Source of the DNA: Loktanella sp. PT4BL
GTDB lineage: Bacteria; Pseudomonadota; Alphaproteobacteria; Rhodobacterales; Rhodobacteraceae
Reading direction: 5' to 3'
NCBI RefSeq assembly: GCF_003201935.1
Contig: NZ_QJJL01000001.1
Span: 434,001 to 498,000, forward strand
DNA length: 64,000 nt
Below the pieces are notes generated by a model. It had not been told where the DNA came from and ran no database searches. It saw only the letters and a list, made by a program, of their open reading frames with translations. Positions 35,704-46,097 of the stretch are shown here, piece by piece (position 1 is the stretch's first letter; the number at the start of each line of letters is the position of its first letter). A program made the translations under genes and the position numbers.

Positions 35704-36485
35704 TGCTGCGCACCGTTGCCATCATCGGGCAGGGTGCGATTGCGCGCTACGTGCGCGCGCAACTGCCCGCGCTGAACATCACCGAGATCGCCACCATCGT
35801 GCGCCCCGGCAAAGAGATCGGGGATTCCACGCCGCCGTTTATCTCTGACCTGAATGATCTGCCATCGCGCCCTGATCTGGTGATTGACTGCGGCGGGCAT
35901 CAGGCACTTGCTGTACACGGTCCTGTCGCCCTGGCGCTGGGCATTGACGTGATGACCATCTCGCTTGGTGCTTTGGCCGACCTGCAGATTGAACGATCCT
36001 TGCGCGATGCGGCCACCGAAGGCGGCGCGCGTCTGCATCTGGTGAGTGGCGCCATCGGCGGGCTGGATGCGCTGCGCAGCGCAGCGGTCGGCACGATTTC
36101 TCAGGTCAGCTACACCGGTCGCAAGCCGCCAAAAGGCTGGCGCGGATCACCCGCCGAAGCTGCGATTGATCTGGATGCGATCGCCGCGCCAAAGCCCCAT
36201 TTCAACGGGACCGCGCGCGAGGCCGCACTTGCCTATCCCAAGAACGCCAATGTCGCCGCCGCTGTCGCCCTTGCGGGAATCGGATTTGATAAGACGCAGG
36301 TGGAATTGATCGCCGACCCTACTGTGACCGAGAATATTCACGAAATTTCGGTGCAGGGGGCCTTCGGCACCTTCCATTTCCAGATCGCGGGCAAGGGGCT
36401 GCCCGACAACCCGCGCAGTTCTGCGCTGGCGGCGATGAGCATCGGTGCCGCCCTCGCTGAAATACAAAAACCGATCGGTTTCTGA
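35703..36485 (+). CDS. nadX: aspartate dehydrogenase (NadX family)
   Basis: 260 aa. The NAD site is VAIIGQGAIARYV, and the second half has VSGAIGGLDALRSAAVG, TYTGRKPPKGWRGSPAE-type and YPKNANVAAAVALAGIGFDKTQVELIADP, typical of DUF108 aspartate dehydrogenases. The enzyme makes iminoaspartate (NAD synthesis) or deaminates aspartate. It is coupled to yaaA by a one-base overlap. Confidence 0.88.
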   Translation: MLRTVAIIGQGAIARYVRAQLPALNITEIATIVRPGKEIGDSTPPFISDLNDLPSRPDLVIDCGGHQALAVHGPVALALGIDVMTISLGALADLQIERSLRDAATEGGARLHLVSGAIGGLDALRSAAVGTISQVSYTGRKPPKGWRGSPAEAAIDLDAIAAPKPHFNGTAREAALAYPKNANVAAAVALAGIGFDKTQVELIADPTVTENIHEISVQGAFGTFHFQIAGKGLPDNPRSSALAAMSIGAALAEIQKPIGF

Positions 36486-36492
36486 CTGCCCG

Positions 36493-37668
36493 TCAGATCC
36501 GCTCGATCGCCAGCGCAATCCCCTGACCGCCGCCAATGCACATCGTGATCAGTGCGCGCTTGCCGCCGGTACGTTCCAGCTCAAACATTGCTTTCACTGT
36601 GATGATTGCACCCGTCGCCCCCACTGGGTGGCCCAGCGCAATCGCGCCACCATTGGGGTTCACGCGGGCCGGATCAAAGCCAAGCTCCTTGGATACCGCC
36701 AAAGCCTGCGATGCAAAGGCCTCGTTCGATTCAATCACATCGAAATCGTCCACTGTCAGCTTTGTTTTCGTCAATAGATTGGTCACGGCGGGCACAGGAC
36801 CGATGCCCATAACCTCTGGCCGCACACCGGCATGGGCATACCCGATGATACGGAATTTCGGCGTAAGACCTGCTTTTTCCGCCGCGTCGGCTGTCGCCAG
36901 CACAATCGCCGCCGCCCCGTCGTTCAGGCCCGAGGCATTGCCAGCCGTGACCGATCCGTCTTTCTGGAACACAGGGCGCAGTCCGGACAGCGCCTCCAAT
37001 GTCGTGGCCTTGGGGTGTTCGTCCGTCATGAAATCCACGATCTCGCGGCGCTGTTTGACGGGAACGGGGGCAATCTGGCTGTCAAAATATCCTGCCGCAA
37101 TTGCGGCGGCGGCGCGTTCCTGACTGAGCAAGGCGAATGCGTCCTGCTCTGCGCGGGTGACATGATGTTCGCCCGCGACATTCTCGGCCGTGACACCCAT
37201 GTGACCTGTGCCAAAAGGACAGTTCAGCGCCCCCAACATCATATCCCGTGTGCGGATATCGCCCATCTTGGCACCCCAGCGCTGATCAGAGATGATAAAG
37301 GGTGACCGGCTCATGTTCTCGGACCCGCCAGCAAGGCCAAAATCGGCATCCCCCAGCATCAGCGACTGCATGACCGACACAATAGCCTGCACGCCCGATC
37401 CGCAGAGGCGGTTCACGTTCATCGCCGGTGTTGTCTCAGGGATCCCTGCATTCATGGCAGCGACACGGCTGAGATACATGTCCTTCGGTTCGGTATTGAT
37501 CACATGTCCGAACGCCACATGCCCCACTTGGCCGGCGTCAACACCGGCACGTTCAAGCGCGGCTTTGGCTGCAATCGTGCCCAGTTCAATTGGGGGCGTT
37601 CCTGCGAGAGACCCGCCAAAGGTCCCGATTGCCGTCCGCGCCCCACCCAATATTACGATCTCGGTCAT
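36493..37668 (-). CDS. acetyl-CoA acetyltransferase (thiolase)
   Basis: 391 aa, the normal thiolase length. The acyl-accepting cysteine is C89 in NRLCGSGVQAI, the catalytic histidine is in GGAIALGHPVGATGA, and the second cysteine is in MCIGGGQG near the end. The enzyme condenses two acetyl-CoA or cleaves 3-ketoacyl-CoA. Start 37668 follows AAAGGGGCTGAC. No beta-oxidation or PHB genes adjoin, so the direction is open. Confidence 0.93.
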   Translation of the reverse strand: MTEIVILGGARTAIGTFGGSLAGTPPIELGTIAAKAALERAGVDAGQVGHVAFGHVINTEPKDMYLSRVAAMNAGIPETTPAMNVNRLCGSGVQAIVSVMQSLMLGDADFGLAGGSENMSRSPFIISDQRWGAKMGDIRTRDMMLGALNCPFGTGHMGVTAENVAGEHHVTRAEQDAFALLSQERAAAAIAAGYFDSQIAPVPVKQRREIVDFMTDEHPKATTLEALSGLRPVFQKDGSVTAGNASGLNDGAAAIVLATADAAEKAGLTPKFRIIGYAHAGVRPEVMGIGPVPAVTNLLTKTKLTVDDFDVIESNEAFASQALAVSKELGFDPARVNPNGGAIALGHPVGATGAIITVKAMFELERTGGKRALITMCIGGGQGIALAIERI

Positions 37669-37818
37669 GTCAGCCCCTTTCTCTTTCAGTTGGAATGATC
37701 GTATCGTTGCGGAGAAAAAGAAACAGCAGAACGTCACGGCAAATCTGGTGCATCAGTCCGAAAGTCCTGCTTCTGTGTGAGCGTAAAGGTTTCGCGCTGG
37801 CGTCATGAGGGAGGTAAA

Positions 37819-38202
37819 ATGATCGTCGCACTTGATCACATCCAGTTGGCGCTGCCTGCAGGCGCTGAAAATGCCATGCGTGCTTTTTATTGCGACCTGC
37901 TTGGCATGACAGAGGTCGCGAAACCCGCCGCACTGCAAGGGCGTGGTGGGTTCTGGGCGCGGACGGGCGCTTTGGAATGTCATTTTGGCGTTGATCCTGA
38001 TTTCCACCCCGCCACAAAGGCACACCCTGCCTTTGTGGTTGACGATATCGCAGCCTTGGCCGGTCGGATGGAAACTGCGGGCCTTGCCGTGAAGTGGGAC
38101 ACGGCACTGCCGGATGTCACACGGTTTTTCGTGTCTGACCCTGTGGGCAATCGCGTCGAACTGATCGCACAGGCACCGCAGCAGACCGAATCGACGCAAT
38201 AG
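37819..38202 (+). CDS. VOC superfamily (glyoxalase-like) protein
   Basis: 127 aa with paired beta-alpha-beta modules: LDHIQLALPAGAENAMRAFYCDLLGM (metal ligand His at the start), FHPATKAHPAFVVDDIAALAGRME, and FFVSDPVGNRVELIAQ with the terminal metal Glu. This pattern is the vicinal-oxygen-chelate fold of glyoxalases and dioxygenases; the reaction is not deducible. GGGAGGTAAA precedes ATG 37819. It lies 52 bp upstream of the ABC operon. Confidence 0.85.
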   Translation: MIVALDHIQLALPAGAENAMRAFYCDLLGMTEVAKPAALQGRGGFWARTGALECHFGVDPDFHPATKAHPAFVVDDIAALAGRMETAGLAVKWDTALPDVTRFFVSDPVGNRVELIAQAPQQTESTQ

Positions 38203-38254
38203 GCGTTTCCTTCTGCGGCAGGTGCGTTACCTCTAGCCCAGAGGCGCGAAAAAC

Positions 38255-38907
<653 letters not shown>

Positions 38908-38911
<4 letters not shown>

Positions 38912-41292
38912 CCACAACGACCCTTCACGCGCTTCTGTCACATTGGTGGCGCAATCCGTTGCAGCTTTTCACGTTGCTGGCGGGGCTGGCGCTGGCCACA
39001 GCACTCTGGTCCGGCGTGCAAGCTGTCAACGCCGAGGCGCGTGCCAGCTATGACGCCGCCGCTGCGACTTTGGGTGAGGGGCAATACGACAGGCTTGTGC
39101 GCCGAGACGGGCAACCGATGACCCAGGAGACCTATGTCGCCCTGCGACGTGCAGGTTGGCTGGTCAGCCCCGTGGTGCAGGGGCGGCTTGATGGCGTGCG
39201 GATCATCGGGGTTGAGCCACTGACAGCGCCGGGCGGGGTGGGGCCGGTATCGTTGCAGGAAGGAACAGACCTTACGTCTTTCCTCACAGGTGAGGGCCAG
39301 CTTTTCGCCAATTACGAGGTCGCGGAACAACTTGCAGGCCTCAACATCGTCGTCACACCGGATGTGGCCCCCAACACTGCTGTCACAGATATCGGCGTGG
39401 CACAGCGCCTGCTGTCCAAACCAGACCAGATTGACAGTCTGATCGTCCTGCGCGGTCAACCTATCGGGCGTCCCCCACTTGATGCCATTGCCCCCAAACT
39501 GACCCTGCAGCCCGCCCAGGGCGGGAGCGATATCGCACGGCTGACCGATAGCTTTCACCTGAACCTGACGGCCTTTGGTCTGCTCTCTTTTGCTGTCGGC
39601 ATCTTTATCGTCAACGGCGCGATTGGCCTCGCCTTCGAACAGCGCCGCCCTGTGGTGCGCACCCTGCGTGCCTTGGGGCTACCGCTGCGCCGCCTGATCC
39701 TGCTCTTAGGCGCGGAACTCATGCTCTTTGCCCTGATTGCAGGCGTCATCGGCGTGGCGCTTGGCTATGTGATCGCAGCCCTGCTACTGCCCGATGTTGC
39801 GGCCACATTGCGCGGGCTTTACGGGGCCGATGTTTCCGGCACGCTGCAACTGCGCCCGTCATGGTGGCTTTCCGGTATGGCGATTGCACTGGGCGGCACG
39901 GCGCTTGCTGCGGGTGGTGCGCTTTATCAGATGTCGCAAATGCCCTTGCTTGCGGCGGCCCAGCCCCGTGCGTTAGCGATGGCTGCAGGGCGGCGCGCGG
40001 TCTTGCAGGGCATCGCGGCCGCGATTTTGCTGATGCTCTCGGGCGTGTTGATGTTCACCGCAACCGGCATGATCGGCGGCTTTCTCTTGCTGGGTGCGCT
40101 TTTGATCGGGGCGGCGCTTGCCTTGCCTATCATCCTTGACCGGCTCCTTGCACTCGCAAGCAGACTTGCCCGATCCGTCACCGCCCAGTGGTTCTGGGCT
40201 GATACACGCCAGCAATTGCCGGGCCTGTCGCTTGCGCTGATGGCGCTGCTGCTTGCGATGGCTGCCAATGTCGGTGTCTCGACCATGGTGTCGAGCTTCC
40301 GCCTGACCTTCACTGATTTCCTCGATCAAAGACTGGCGTCCGAGCTTTACGTGCGCACCGAAAGCGACGCGCAAACCGCGGCCCTGATCACTTTTGCCAC
40401 GCCCCGCACCGACATCATCCTGCCGATCCAAAGCGCTGACACCGAAGTGGCGGGTCAACCGACCGAGGTCTACGGCGCGCGCGACCATGCCACCTACCGT
40501 GACAATTGGGTGTTCCTGCAGCAAACGCGCGATCCGTGGGGCAGTACCTTCTCAGGGCAAACGGTGCTGATCAACGAACAACTCTCGCGCCGCGCGAACC
40601 TGATGGTAGGCGATGAAATCACGCTGCAAGACACCGCCTTTGCCATCGCAGGTGTCTACGGCGACTATGGCAACCCGATCGGGCAGGCGGTGATCGGCGA
40701 AGAGGTTTTCGCCACCCTCTACCCCGACATCGCACCCCAAAACTTTGGCCTGCGGATGGACCCCGAAGCAGTGCCGGATTTTGTTGACGCGCTGGAAGCC
40801 GCAACAGGCATTGCCGCGACCCAAACCGTCAACCAAGCAGGCATCAAGGCAATCTCGCTGGCGATTTTCGAACGCACCTTTACCGTCACAACCGCCCTGA
40901 ACATCCTCACCCTTGCGGTCGCCGGATTCGCCATCCTGATGAGCCTTCTGACGCTTGCCAGCATGCGCGTCCCGCAACTGGCCCCTGCATGGGCCATGGG
41001 CATGACACGTCAGCAACTCGGGCGGCTTGAACTTGTCCGTGCGATCATGCTCGCCCTGCTTACGGCTGTCGTTGCCTTGCCACTGGGCCTTGCGCTTGCG
41101 TGGGCTTTGCTCGCGGTGGTGAATGTGGCGGCCTTTGGATGGAAGCTGCCGATGTATCTATTCCCGCTGGACTATGCCCGCATGGGGGTTTTCGCGTTGC
41201 TGGCGGCAGGGCTTGCCGCTCTCTGGCCTGCCCGCAGGCTGGCGCGGACACCCCCTGCGGATTTGCTCAAGGTATTTTCCAATGAACGTTAA
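38908..41292 (+). CDS. FtsX-domain ABC transporter permease, fused double unit (AttFG-like)
   Basis: 794 aa. It has an N-terminal helix (PLQLFTLLAGLALATALWSGVQ), a large periplasmic domain to ~residue 210, then membrane blocks: FGLLSFAVGIFIVNGAIGLAFEQRRPVVRTLRALGLPLRRL (first FtsX), LLGALLIGAALALPIILDRLLALA, and a C-terminal FtsX block (ILTLAVAGFAILMSLLTLASMRVPQLAPAWAMGMTRQQLG). Its length and the presence of two FtsX halves match a single-chain permease. With the ATPase it would drive extraction or efflux across the envelope without moving substrate through the membrane. Confidence 0.9.
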
Positions 41293-42310
41293 AGCGCTTT
41301 TCCTTGCTCTCTGCCTGCCCATGCCGGCGCTGGCACAAGGCTTTGCCGGTCTGGGCACAGAGGCCGAAGGCTTTTCTGTTCCGCAACCTGAACCGCAATT
41401 CAATTTTCCTACCGATCACGGCGCGCATAACGATTACCGAATCGAATGGTGGTATCTGACCGCCAATCTTGAAGCGGCGGACGGCACGCCTTACGGGCTG
41501 CAATGGACCCTGTTCCGCTCTGCCCTCGCGCCCGGGGCGGGCGATGGCTGGACCGCACCGCAATTGTGGATGGGACACGCGGCGGTCACGACACCCGATA
41601 ATCACTATGTGGCCGAACGGCTGGCCCGCGGCGGGATCGGACAGGCAGGGGTGACGGCGGACCCATTTGAGGCTTGGATCGACGACTGGGCACTGACAGG
41701 CGACTGGAACACCCTGCACATGACTGCAAGTGCAGCCGATTTTGCCTATGACATGGCGCTCACGGCCCAAGGCCCGCTGATTTTTCACGGAGAAGGCGGC
41801 TATTCGGTGAAATCTGCCGCAGGGCAGGCGTCCTACTATTATTCGCAACCGTTCTTTGCCATCGAAGGCACCCTGCAACTGCCCGAGGGCGATGTCGCGG
41901 TGACAGGGAACGCATGGCTTGACCGTGAATGGTCATCACAGCCATTGGCGGAAAACCAGACGGGCTGGGACTGGTTCTCGCTGTCATTCGACGATGGCAA
42001 CAAAATGATGGGGTTCCGCCTGCAACAGACCGATGGCCAGAACTTTACCTCTGCCACCTGGATGACGCCTGACGGGCAGACAACGCCCTATACTGACGGC
42101 GCATTGGTCGCGACACCCCTTGCCACGAATGACAGCGATGTGCCCGTGCGCTGGCGTGTGGAACTGCCTGCCCAGGGTGTCGATGTGACCGTTGCCGCGA
42201 TCAATGAGAACGCGTGGATGGCAACAAGCGTGCCGTATTGGGAAGGCCCTGTCACAGTCACGGGCAGCCATGAGGGTATCGGATACTTGGAGATGACGGG
42301 CTATGAGTGA
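41282..42310 (+). CDS. secreted lipocalin-like/CrtC-like (AttH) protein
   Basis: 342 aa with signal peptide MNVKALFLALCLPMPALAQ. The AttH domain is recognisable by FNFPTDHGAHNDYRIEWWYLTANLEAADGTPYGLQWTLFRSAL, WMGHAAVTTP, YYSQPFFAIEG and WLDREWSSQPLAENQTGWDWFSLSFDDGNKMMGFRLQ. It sits next to an AttE/AttFG ABC pair, the same arrangement as the attEFGH genes of Agrobacterium. The start overlaps the permease end by 11 bases. Confidence 0.85.
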   Translation: MNVKALFLALCLPMPALAQGFAGLGTEAEGFSVPQPEPQFNFPTDHGAHNDYRIEWWYLTANLEAADGTPYGLQWTLFRSALAPGAGDGWTAPQLWMGHAAVTTPDNHYVAERLARGGIGQAGVTADPFEAWIDDWALTGDWNTLHMTASAADFAYDMALTAQGPLIFHGEGGYSVKSAAGQASYYYSQPFFAIEGTLQLPEGDVAVTGNAWLDREWSSQPLAENQTGWDWFSLSFDDGNKMMGFRLQQTDGQNFTSATWMTPDGQTTPYTDGALVATPLATNDSDVPVRWRVELPAQGVDVTVAAINENAWMATSVPYWEGPVTVTGSHEGIGYLEMTGYE

Positions 42311-42860
42311 CTGGTTCGAAACCACAGACGGCATCTGGGACAAACTCTGGGGCACGTTGGGCCGCGGTGTTGCTGATGCCAAGCATCCTGCGCGCCGCCC
42401 GACCTTTGCAACTGTGTCACCCGAAGGGTGGCCGGAGGCGCGCACAGTTGTGCTGCGGTCTGCTGATCGCGCGGCGGGGGCCGTCACTGTCCATACGGAT
42501 CTCTATTCCGACAAGATCAAGAGCCTGCGGGCCTTGCCCCGCGCAGCGCTGCATATCTGGGATGCCAAGCAGAACCTGCAAATCAGGCTACAGGCCGAAG
42601 TGACGATCCTCTCGGGCGCGCAGACCCGTGCACTTTGGGAGAAAATCCCCGATCATGCCCGGCAATCCTACGGTGTCACACCGCCCCCTGGTCAGCCGAT
42701 CACGACAGCGCTCGACTATGTCAAATCGCCCGATCCGGAGACCTTCGCCGTACTGCAATGCCATGTCACGACCATCGACGCTGTCCACCTCGGGACTGAC
42801 CATCGCCGTGCCGGTTTCTCACGTGATCGTCATTGGCAAGGACAGTGGCTTTCCCCCTGA
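42303..42860 (+). CDS. pyridoxamine 5'-phosphate oxidase-like FMN-binding protein
   Basis: 185 aa with a PNPOx-like split barrel: RRPTFATVSPEGWPEARTVVLRSADRAAGAVTVHTDLYSDKIKSLRALPRAALHIWDAKQNLQIRLQAE, then LDYVKSPDPETFAVLQCHVTTID. It lacks the typical C-terminal pyridoxal-binding end of PdxH, so is probably a flavin-binding oxidase of unknown substrate. It overlaps the AttH end by 8 bases and precedes the SelD fusion. Confidence 0.8.
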   Translation: MSDWFETTDGIWDKLWGTLGRGVADAKHPARRPTFATVSPEGWPEARTVVLRSADRAAGAVTVHTDLYSDKIKSLRALPRAALHIWDAKQNLQIRLQAEVTILSGAQTRALWEKIPDHARQSYGVTPPPGQPITTALDYVKSPDPETFAVLQCHVTTIDAVHLGTDHRRAGFSRDRHWQGQWLSP

Positions 42861-42883
42861 CAGCGACCCCGCTACAACAAGGT

Positions 42884-44980
42884 ATGAACAGTATCCCCCT
42901 GACCCGCGACCTCGTGCTGATTGGCGGCGGTCATACCCATGCGCTTGTGCTGCGCAAATGGGGCATGAATCCTTTGCCGGGTGTGCGGGTAACGGTTATT
43001 AATCCCGGACCAACTGCGCCCTATTCGGGAATGCTGCCGGGGTTTGTTGCAGGGCATTACACCCGAGATGAGCTTGATATTGATCTGGTGAAACTGGCCC
43101 GCTTTGCTGGTGCGCGGATCATCGACGGCTACGCCACTGGCATCGACAAGGATGCGCAAACCGTTGCGGTTTCAGGCCGTCCGCCCATCGCCTATGATGT
43201 GGTCTCGGTCGATATCGGTATCACCTCTGCGATGCCCGATTTGCCCGGCTTTACGGCGCATGCGATCCCCGCCAAGCCGCTGGGCACCTTCGCATCGCGC
43301 TGGGACAGCTTCCGCGCTTCTGCCAATGCCCCGCATATCGCAATCATCGGAGGCGGCGTTGCAGGTGCCGAACTGGCCATGGCCATGTCCCATGCCTTGC
43401 GCGATAAATCCCCGTCGGTCCGCTTGCTTGACCGCAGCCGCGTCCTGACCGCGCTGGGCTATAAGGCGCGCCAGAAAATGATTGCGGCGCTGACTGCGAA
43501 CAACATCGAAATCACCGAAGACGCCGAGGTGACCGAGATCTTTGCAGAAGGTCTTGTGCTGCGTGACGGCCGCACGATCCGCAGTGATTTCACGACAGGG
43601 GCAGCAGGCGCAAAGCCGCACGACTGGATCGCGCAAACGGGCCTTGATCTGCATGAGGGTTTCATCACGGTGGATGCCAATCTGCAATCCAGCGATCCAG
43701 CAATTTTCGCGGTCGGGGACTGCGCGCATCTGCGTGACAACCCCCGCCCCAAAGCAGGAGTCTATGCGGTGCGTCAGGCGCCGATCCTGTTTGCGAACCT
43801 GCGCGCCGCCCTGTCCGGTGACACCCTGCGCCCCTACAGGCCGCAACGCGACTACCTCAAACTGATCTCGCTGGGCGCAAAATCGGCGCTGGCCGAAAAG
43901 TTTGGCACTGCGCGCGAAGGCCCGCTGTTGTGGAAGCTCAAAGATTATATCGACCGCAAATTCATGGACCAGTTCGAAACACTGGCACCGATGGCGGCCC
44001 CTGATCTGCCGCGCAAGACGGCGCTGGGTGTGAAAGAGGCGCTGGGTGACAAGCCCATGTGCGGCGGTTGCGGGGCCAAGGTGGGGCGGGTCGCCTTGCA
44101 GCACGTCTTGGCGGATCATTTCGGCGATGATGCCGCCGAAGTGCAGCCCGGCCAGGTCATGAGCACCGATCACCTGCGCGCGCTGACACATGATCCGGTG
44201 GTGATGACCCGCATCGCGGCGGTCCACGCGCTGGGCGATATCTGGGCGATGGGGGCGAAACCGCAGGCCGCCACCGCAAGCCTGATCCTGCCGCGCATGT
44301 CGGCCGCCTTGCAGGAACGGACGATGACAGAGATCATGTCGACCGCGTCTGAGGTCTTCGCCAAAGCAGGCGCCAAGATCATCGGGGGGCATTCGTCACT
44401 CGGTGATGAACTGACCATCGGGTTCACGATCACCGGTCTGACGAAAATGCCGATTACGCTGGCCGGCGCAAAACCGGGCGACAAACTGATCCTGACCAAA
44501 CCTATCGGCAGTGGCACGGTGATGGCCGCTGACATGCAGGGCAAGGCGAATGGTGCCGACGTGATGGCCTGTCTTGACCTCATGACACAGGATCAGGCCG
44601 CAGCCTCGGTGATCTTGGGCAAAGCCCACGCGATGACTGATATCACCGGCTTTGGCCTTGCGGGGCACTTGCGCGGGATCTGTGATGCGTCGGGCGTGGG
44701 TGTGCTGCTGGACCTTGATGCGATTCCGTTGATGCAAGGCGCCTTGGCGCTGTCAGCATCAGGTGTGCGATCATCGCTGTTCGCGGATAATCGCATCGGT
44801 GCTGGCCCGATCGAGGGGCCTGTCATCGAATTGCTGTTTGATCCGCAGACTGCAGGCGGATTGCTGGCCGCCGTCGCGCCCGCGTCAGCCGATGCGGCGC
44901 TCAAGAAGCTCCAGAAAGCGGGCTACACCGCCAGCATCATCGGCGAAATCACCGCAGATCAGGTCTTCAGAACGCAGTAA
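42884..44980 (+). CDS. selD: FAD/NAD oxidoreductase - selenide, water dikinase (SelD) fusion
   Basis: 698 aa. Residues ~1-370 are a pyridine nucleotide-disulfide/NDH-2-like flavoprotein: LVLIGGGHTHALVL, NPGPTAPYSGMLPGFVAGHYTRDELDIDL, a second Rossmann site IAIIGGGVAGAELAMAMS, and FAVGDCAHLR. Residues ~385-698 are SelD: C396 and K399 in MCGGCGAKVG replace the active-site Sec/Cys and Lys of E. coli SelD, and TRIAAVHALGDIWAMGAKPQAATA plus GHSSLGDELTIGFTITG follow. SelD makes selenophosphate from selenide and ATP. It is a known fusion type. The start 42884 has a weak AAGG; TTG 42833 is an alternative. It converges on the selenouridine synthase. Confidence 0.92.
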   Translation: MNSIPLTRDLVLIGGGHTHALVLRKWGMNPLPGVRVTVINPGPTAPYSGMLPGFVAGHYTRDELDIDLVKLARFAGARIIDGYATGIDKDAQTVAVSGRPPIAYDVVSVDIGITSAMPDLPGFTAHAIPAKPLGTFASRWDSFRASANAPHIAIIGGGVAGAELAMAMSHALRDKSPSVRLLDRSRVLTALGYKARQKMIAALTANNIEITEDAEVTEIFAEGLVLRDGRTIRSDFTTGAAGAKPHDWIAQTGLDLHEGFITVDANLQSSDPAIFAVGDCAHLRDNPRPKAGVYAVRQAPILFANLRAALSGDTLRPYRPQRDYLKLISLGAKSALAEKFGTAREGPLLWKLKDYIDRKFMDQFETLAPMAAPDLPRKTALGVKEALGDKPMCGGCGAKVGRVALQHVLADHFGDDAAEVQPGQVMSTDHLRALTHDPVVMTRIAAVHALGDIWAMGAKPQAATASLILPRMSAALQERTMTEIMSTASEVFAKAGAKIIGGHSSLGDELTIGFTITGLTKMPITLAGAKPGDKLILTKPIGSGTVMAADMQGKANGADVMACLDLMTQDQAAASVILGKAHAMTDITGFGLAGHLRGICDASGVGVLLDLDAIPLMQGALALSASGVRSSLFADNRIGAGPIEGPVIELLFDPQTAGGLLAAVAPASADAALKKLQKAGYTASIIGEITADQVFRTQ

Positions 44981-46019
44981 CAGCGGCTGCAATGGCATCT
45001 GCGGCACGTTCCTGGCCAGCGTCATCCAGCGTTTCGGCGGTCACTTCGGCCAGAACCTCGCGCTCATCAATGCGGCGCGATTTAGCATATGACGGATCAT
45101 AGTGATCGACCATCAGCGCATGTGACAGATCGACCAAAGCCCCCGCTTGCGACAGCGCAATCCAGCGGTCAACCGTGGCATGACCACGCAAACGGCGCAG
45201 CGGTGCAAGTTTCGCGGCCACCACATCAGGATCTTCAATCACCTCACGGTAGGCCTTTGCCAGATAACCCGCACGCGCGCCCATCGGGGCCTTGATCACA
45301 ATCCGTGGTCCCTCCAGCATCGCGGACCACACAGAAGCAGGCAGCACGATCCGCCCGATCTTGCTGCTTTCGGCCTCGATCACCACGGGGCGGGCAGGGT
45401 CCAACGCGTTCAGTGCCGTGGCCAGCCGCGTCTCGAACGCCTTTTGTGACGGCTGCCCCCCGGGCATGCCCCCCAAAAGCGACCCGCGATGCTTTGCGAG
45501 CCCCTCCAGATCAATGACCTGCACGCCACGTGCGACGAGGCGCGGCAAAATCTCGGTTTTAGCGGTGCCGGTATAGCCGTCCAGCAGGATAAAACGATGC
45601 GCCAAAGGAACGTCATAGAGACCGGCCTTTACCAAGCGCCGGAACGCCGTATAGCCGCCTTTGACGGTTTGCGACCGCCAGCCGATCTCGGACAGAAGGG
45701 ACGAGAACACCCCTGACCTCTGCCCGCCGCGCCAGCAATAGACCAGCGGGCGCCAAGACCCGTCTTTGTCCATCAGCGGCCCATCGATGTGATCTGCCAC
45801 ATTGCGGATCACCATGCCCGCCCCGATCTTGCGGCCATCAAATGCGCTGATCTGCTTGTAAATTGTACCAACCTGCGCACGCTGTTCATTTGACAGGGCC
45901 GGCAGGTTGATTGCGCCCGGAATATGATCCTCGGCAAACTCGGCGGGTGAACGCACGTCGATCACGGTGTCAAACCCGTGGTTCAGGATCGCGTCAAGGC
46001 TGGTAAATTCAATGGGCAT
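44967..46019 (-). CDS. mnmH: tRNA 2-selenouridine synthase (SelU / MnmH)
   Basis: 350 aa. A rhodanese domain has the catalytic cysteine C95 in VYCWRGGQRSG, and the C-terminal part begins with a P-loop, GYTGTAKT, then LEGLAKHRGSLLGG and a nucleotide-domain helix run. The protein swaps S2U34 of Lys, Glu and Gln tRNAs for Se2U using selenophosphate. It overlaps the SelD fusion convergently by 14 bases. Both needed enzymes are therefore present side by side. Confidence 0.94.
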   Translation of the reverse strand: MPIEFTSLDAILNHGFDTVIDVRSPAEFAEDHIPGAINLPALSNEQRAQVGTIYKQISAFDGRKIGAGMVIRNVADHIDGPLMDKDGSWRPLVYCWRGGQRSGVFSSLLSEIGWRSQTVKGGYTAFRRLVKAGLYDVPLAHRFILLDGYTGTAKTEILPRLVARGVQVIDLEGLAKHRGSLLGGMPGGQPSQKAFETRLATALNALDPARPVVIEAESSKIGRIVLPASVWSAMLEGPRIVIKAPMGARAGYLAKAYREVIEDPDVVAAKLAPLRRLRGHATVDRWIALSQAGALVDLSHALMVDHYDPSYAKSRRIDEREVLAEVTAETLDDAGQERAADAIAAAVTAF

Positions 46020-46097
46020 GACGATGGTCTACGGCAGTTGGGGCTGCGGCAAAAGGGCGAATAGGCAGCGTGGCGCCGGGCCAATGCGCATGTTCGG

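Noticed and set aside
44060-44080. Selenocysteine codon in SelD
   Set aside because: The active-site position is TGC (cysteine), not TGA; no recoding is needed.
43172-44392. 406-codon leftward frame over the SelD fusion
   Set aside because: Antisense to a gene with confirmed motifs; Arg/His/Gly-rich text without domains.
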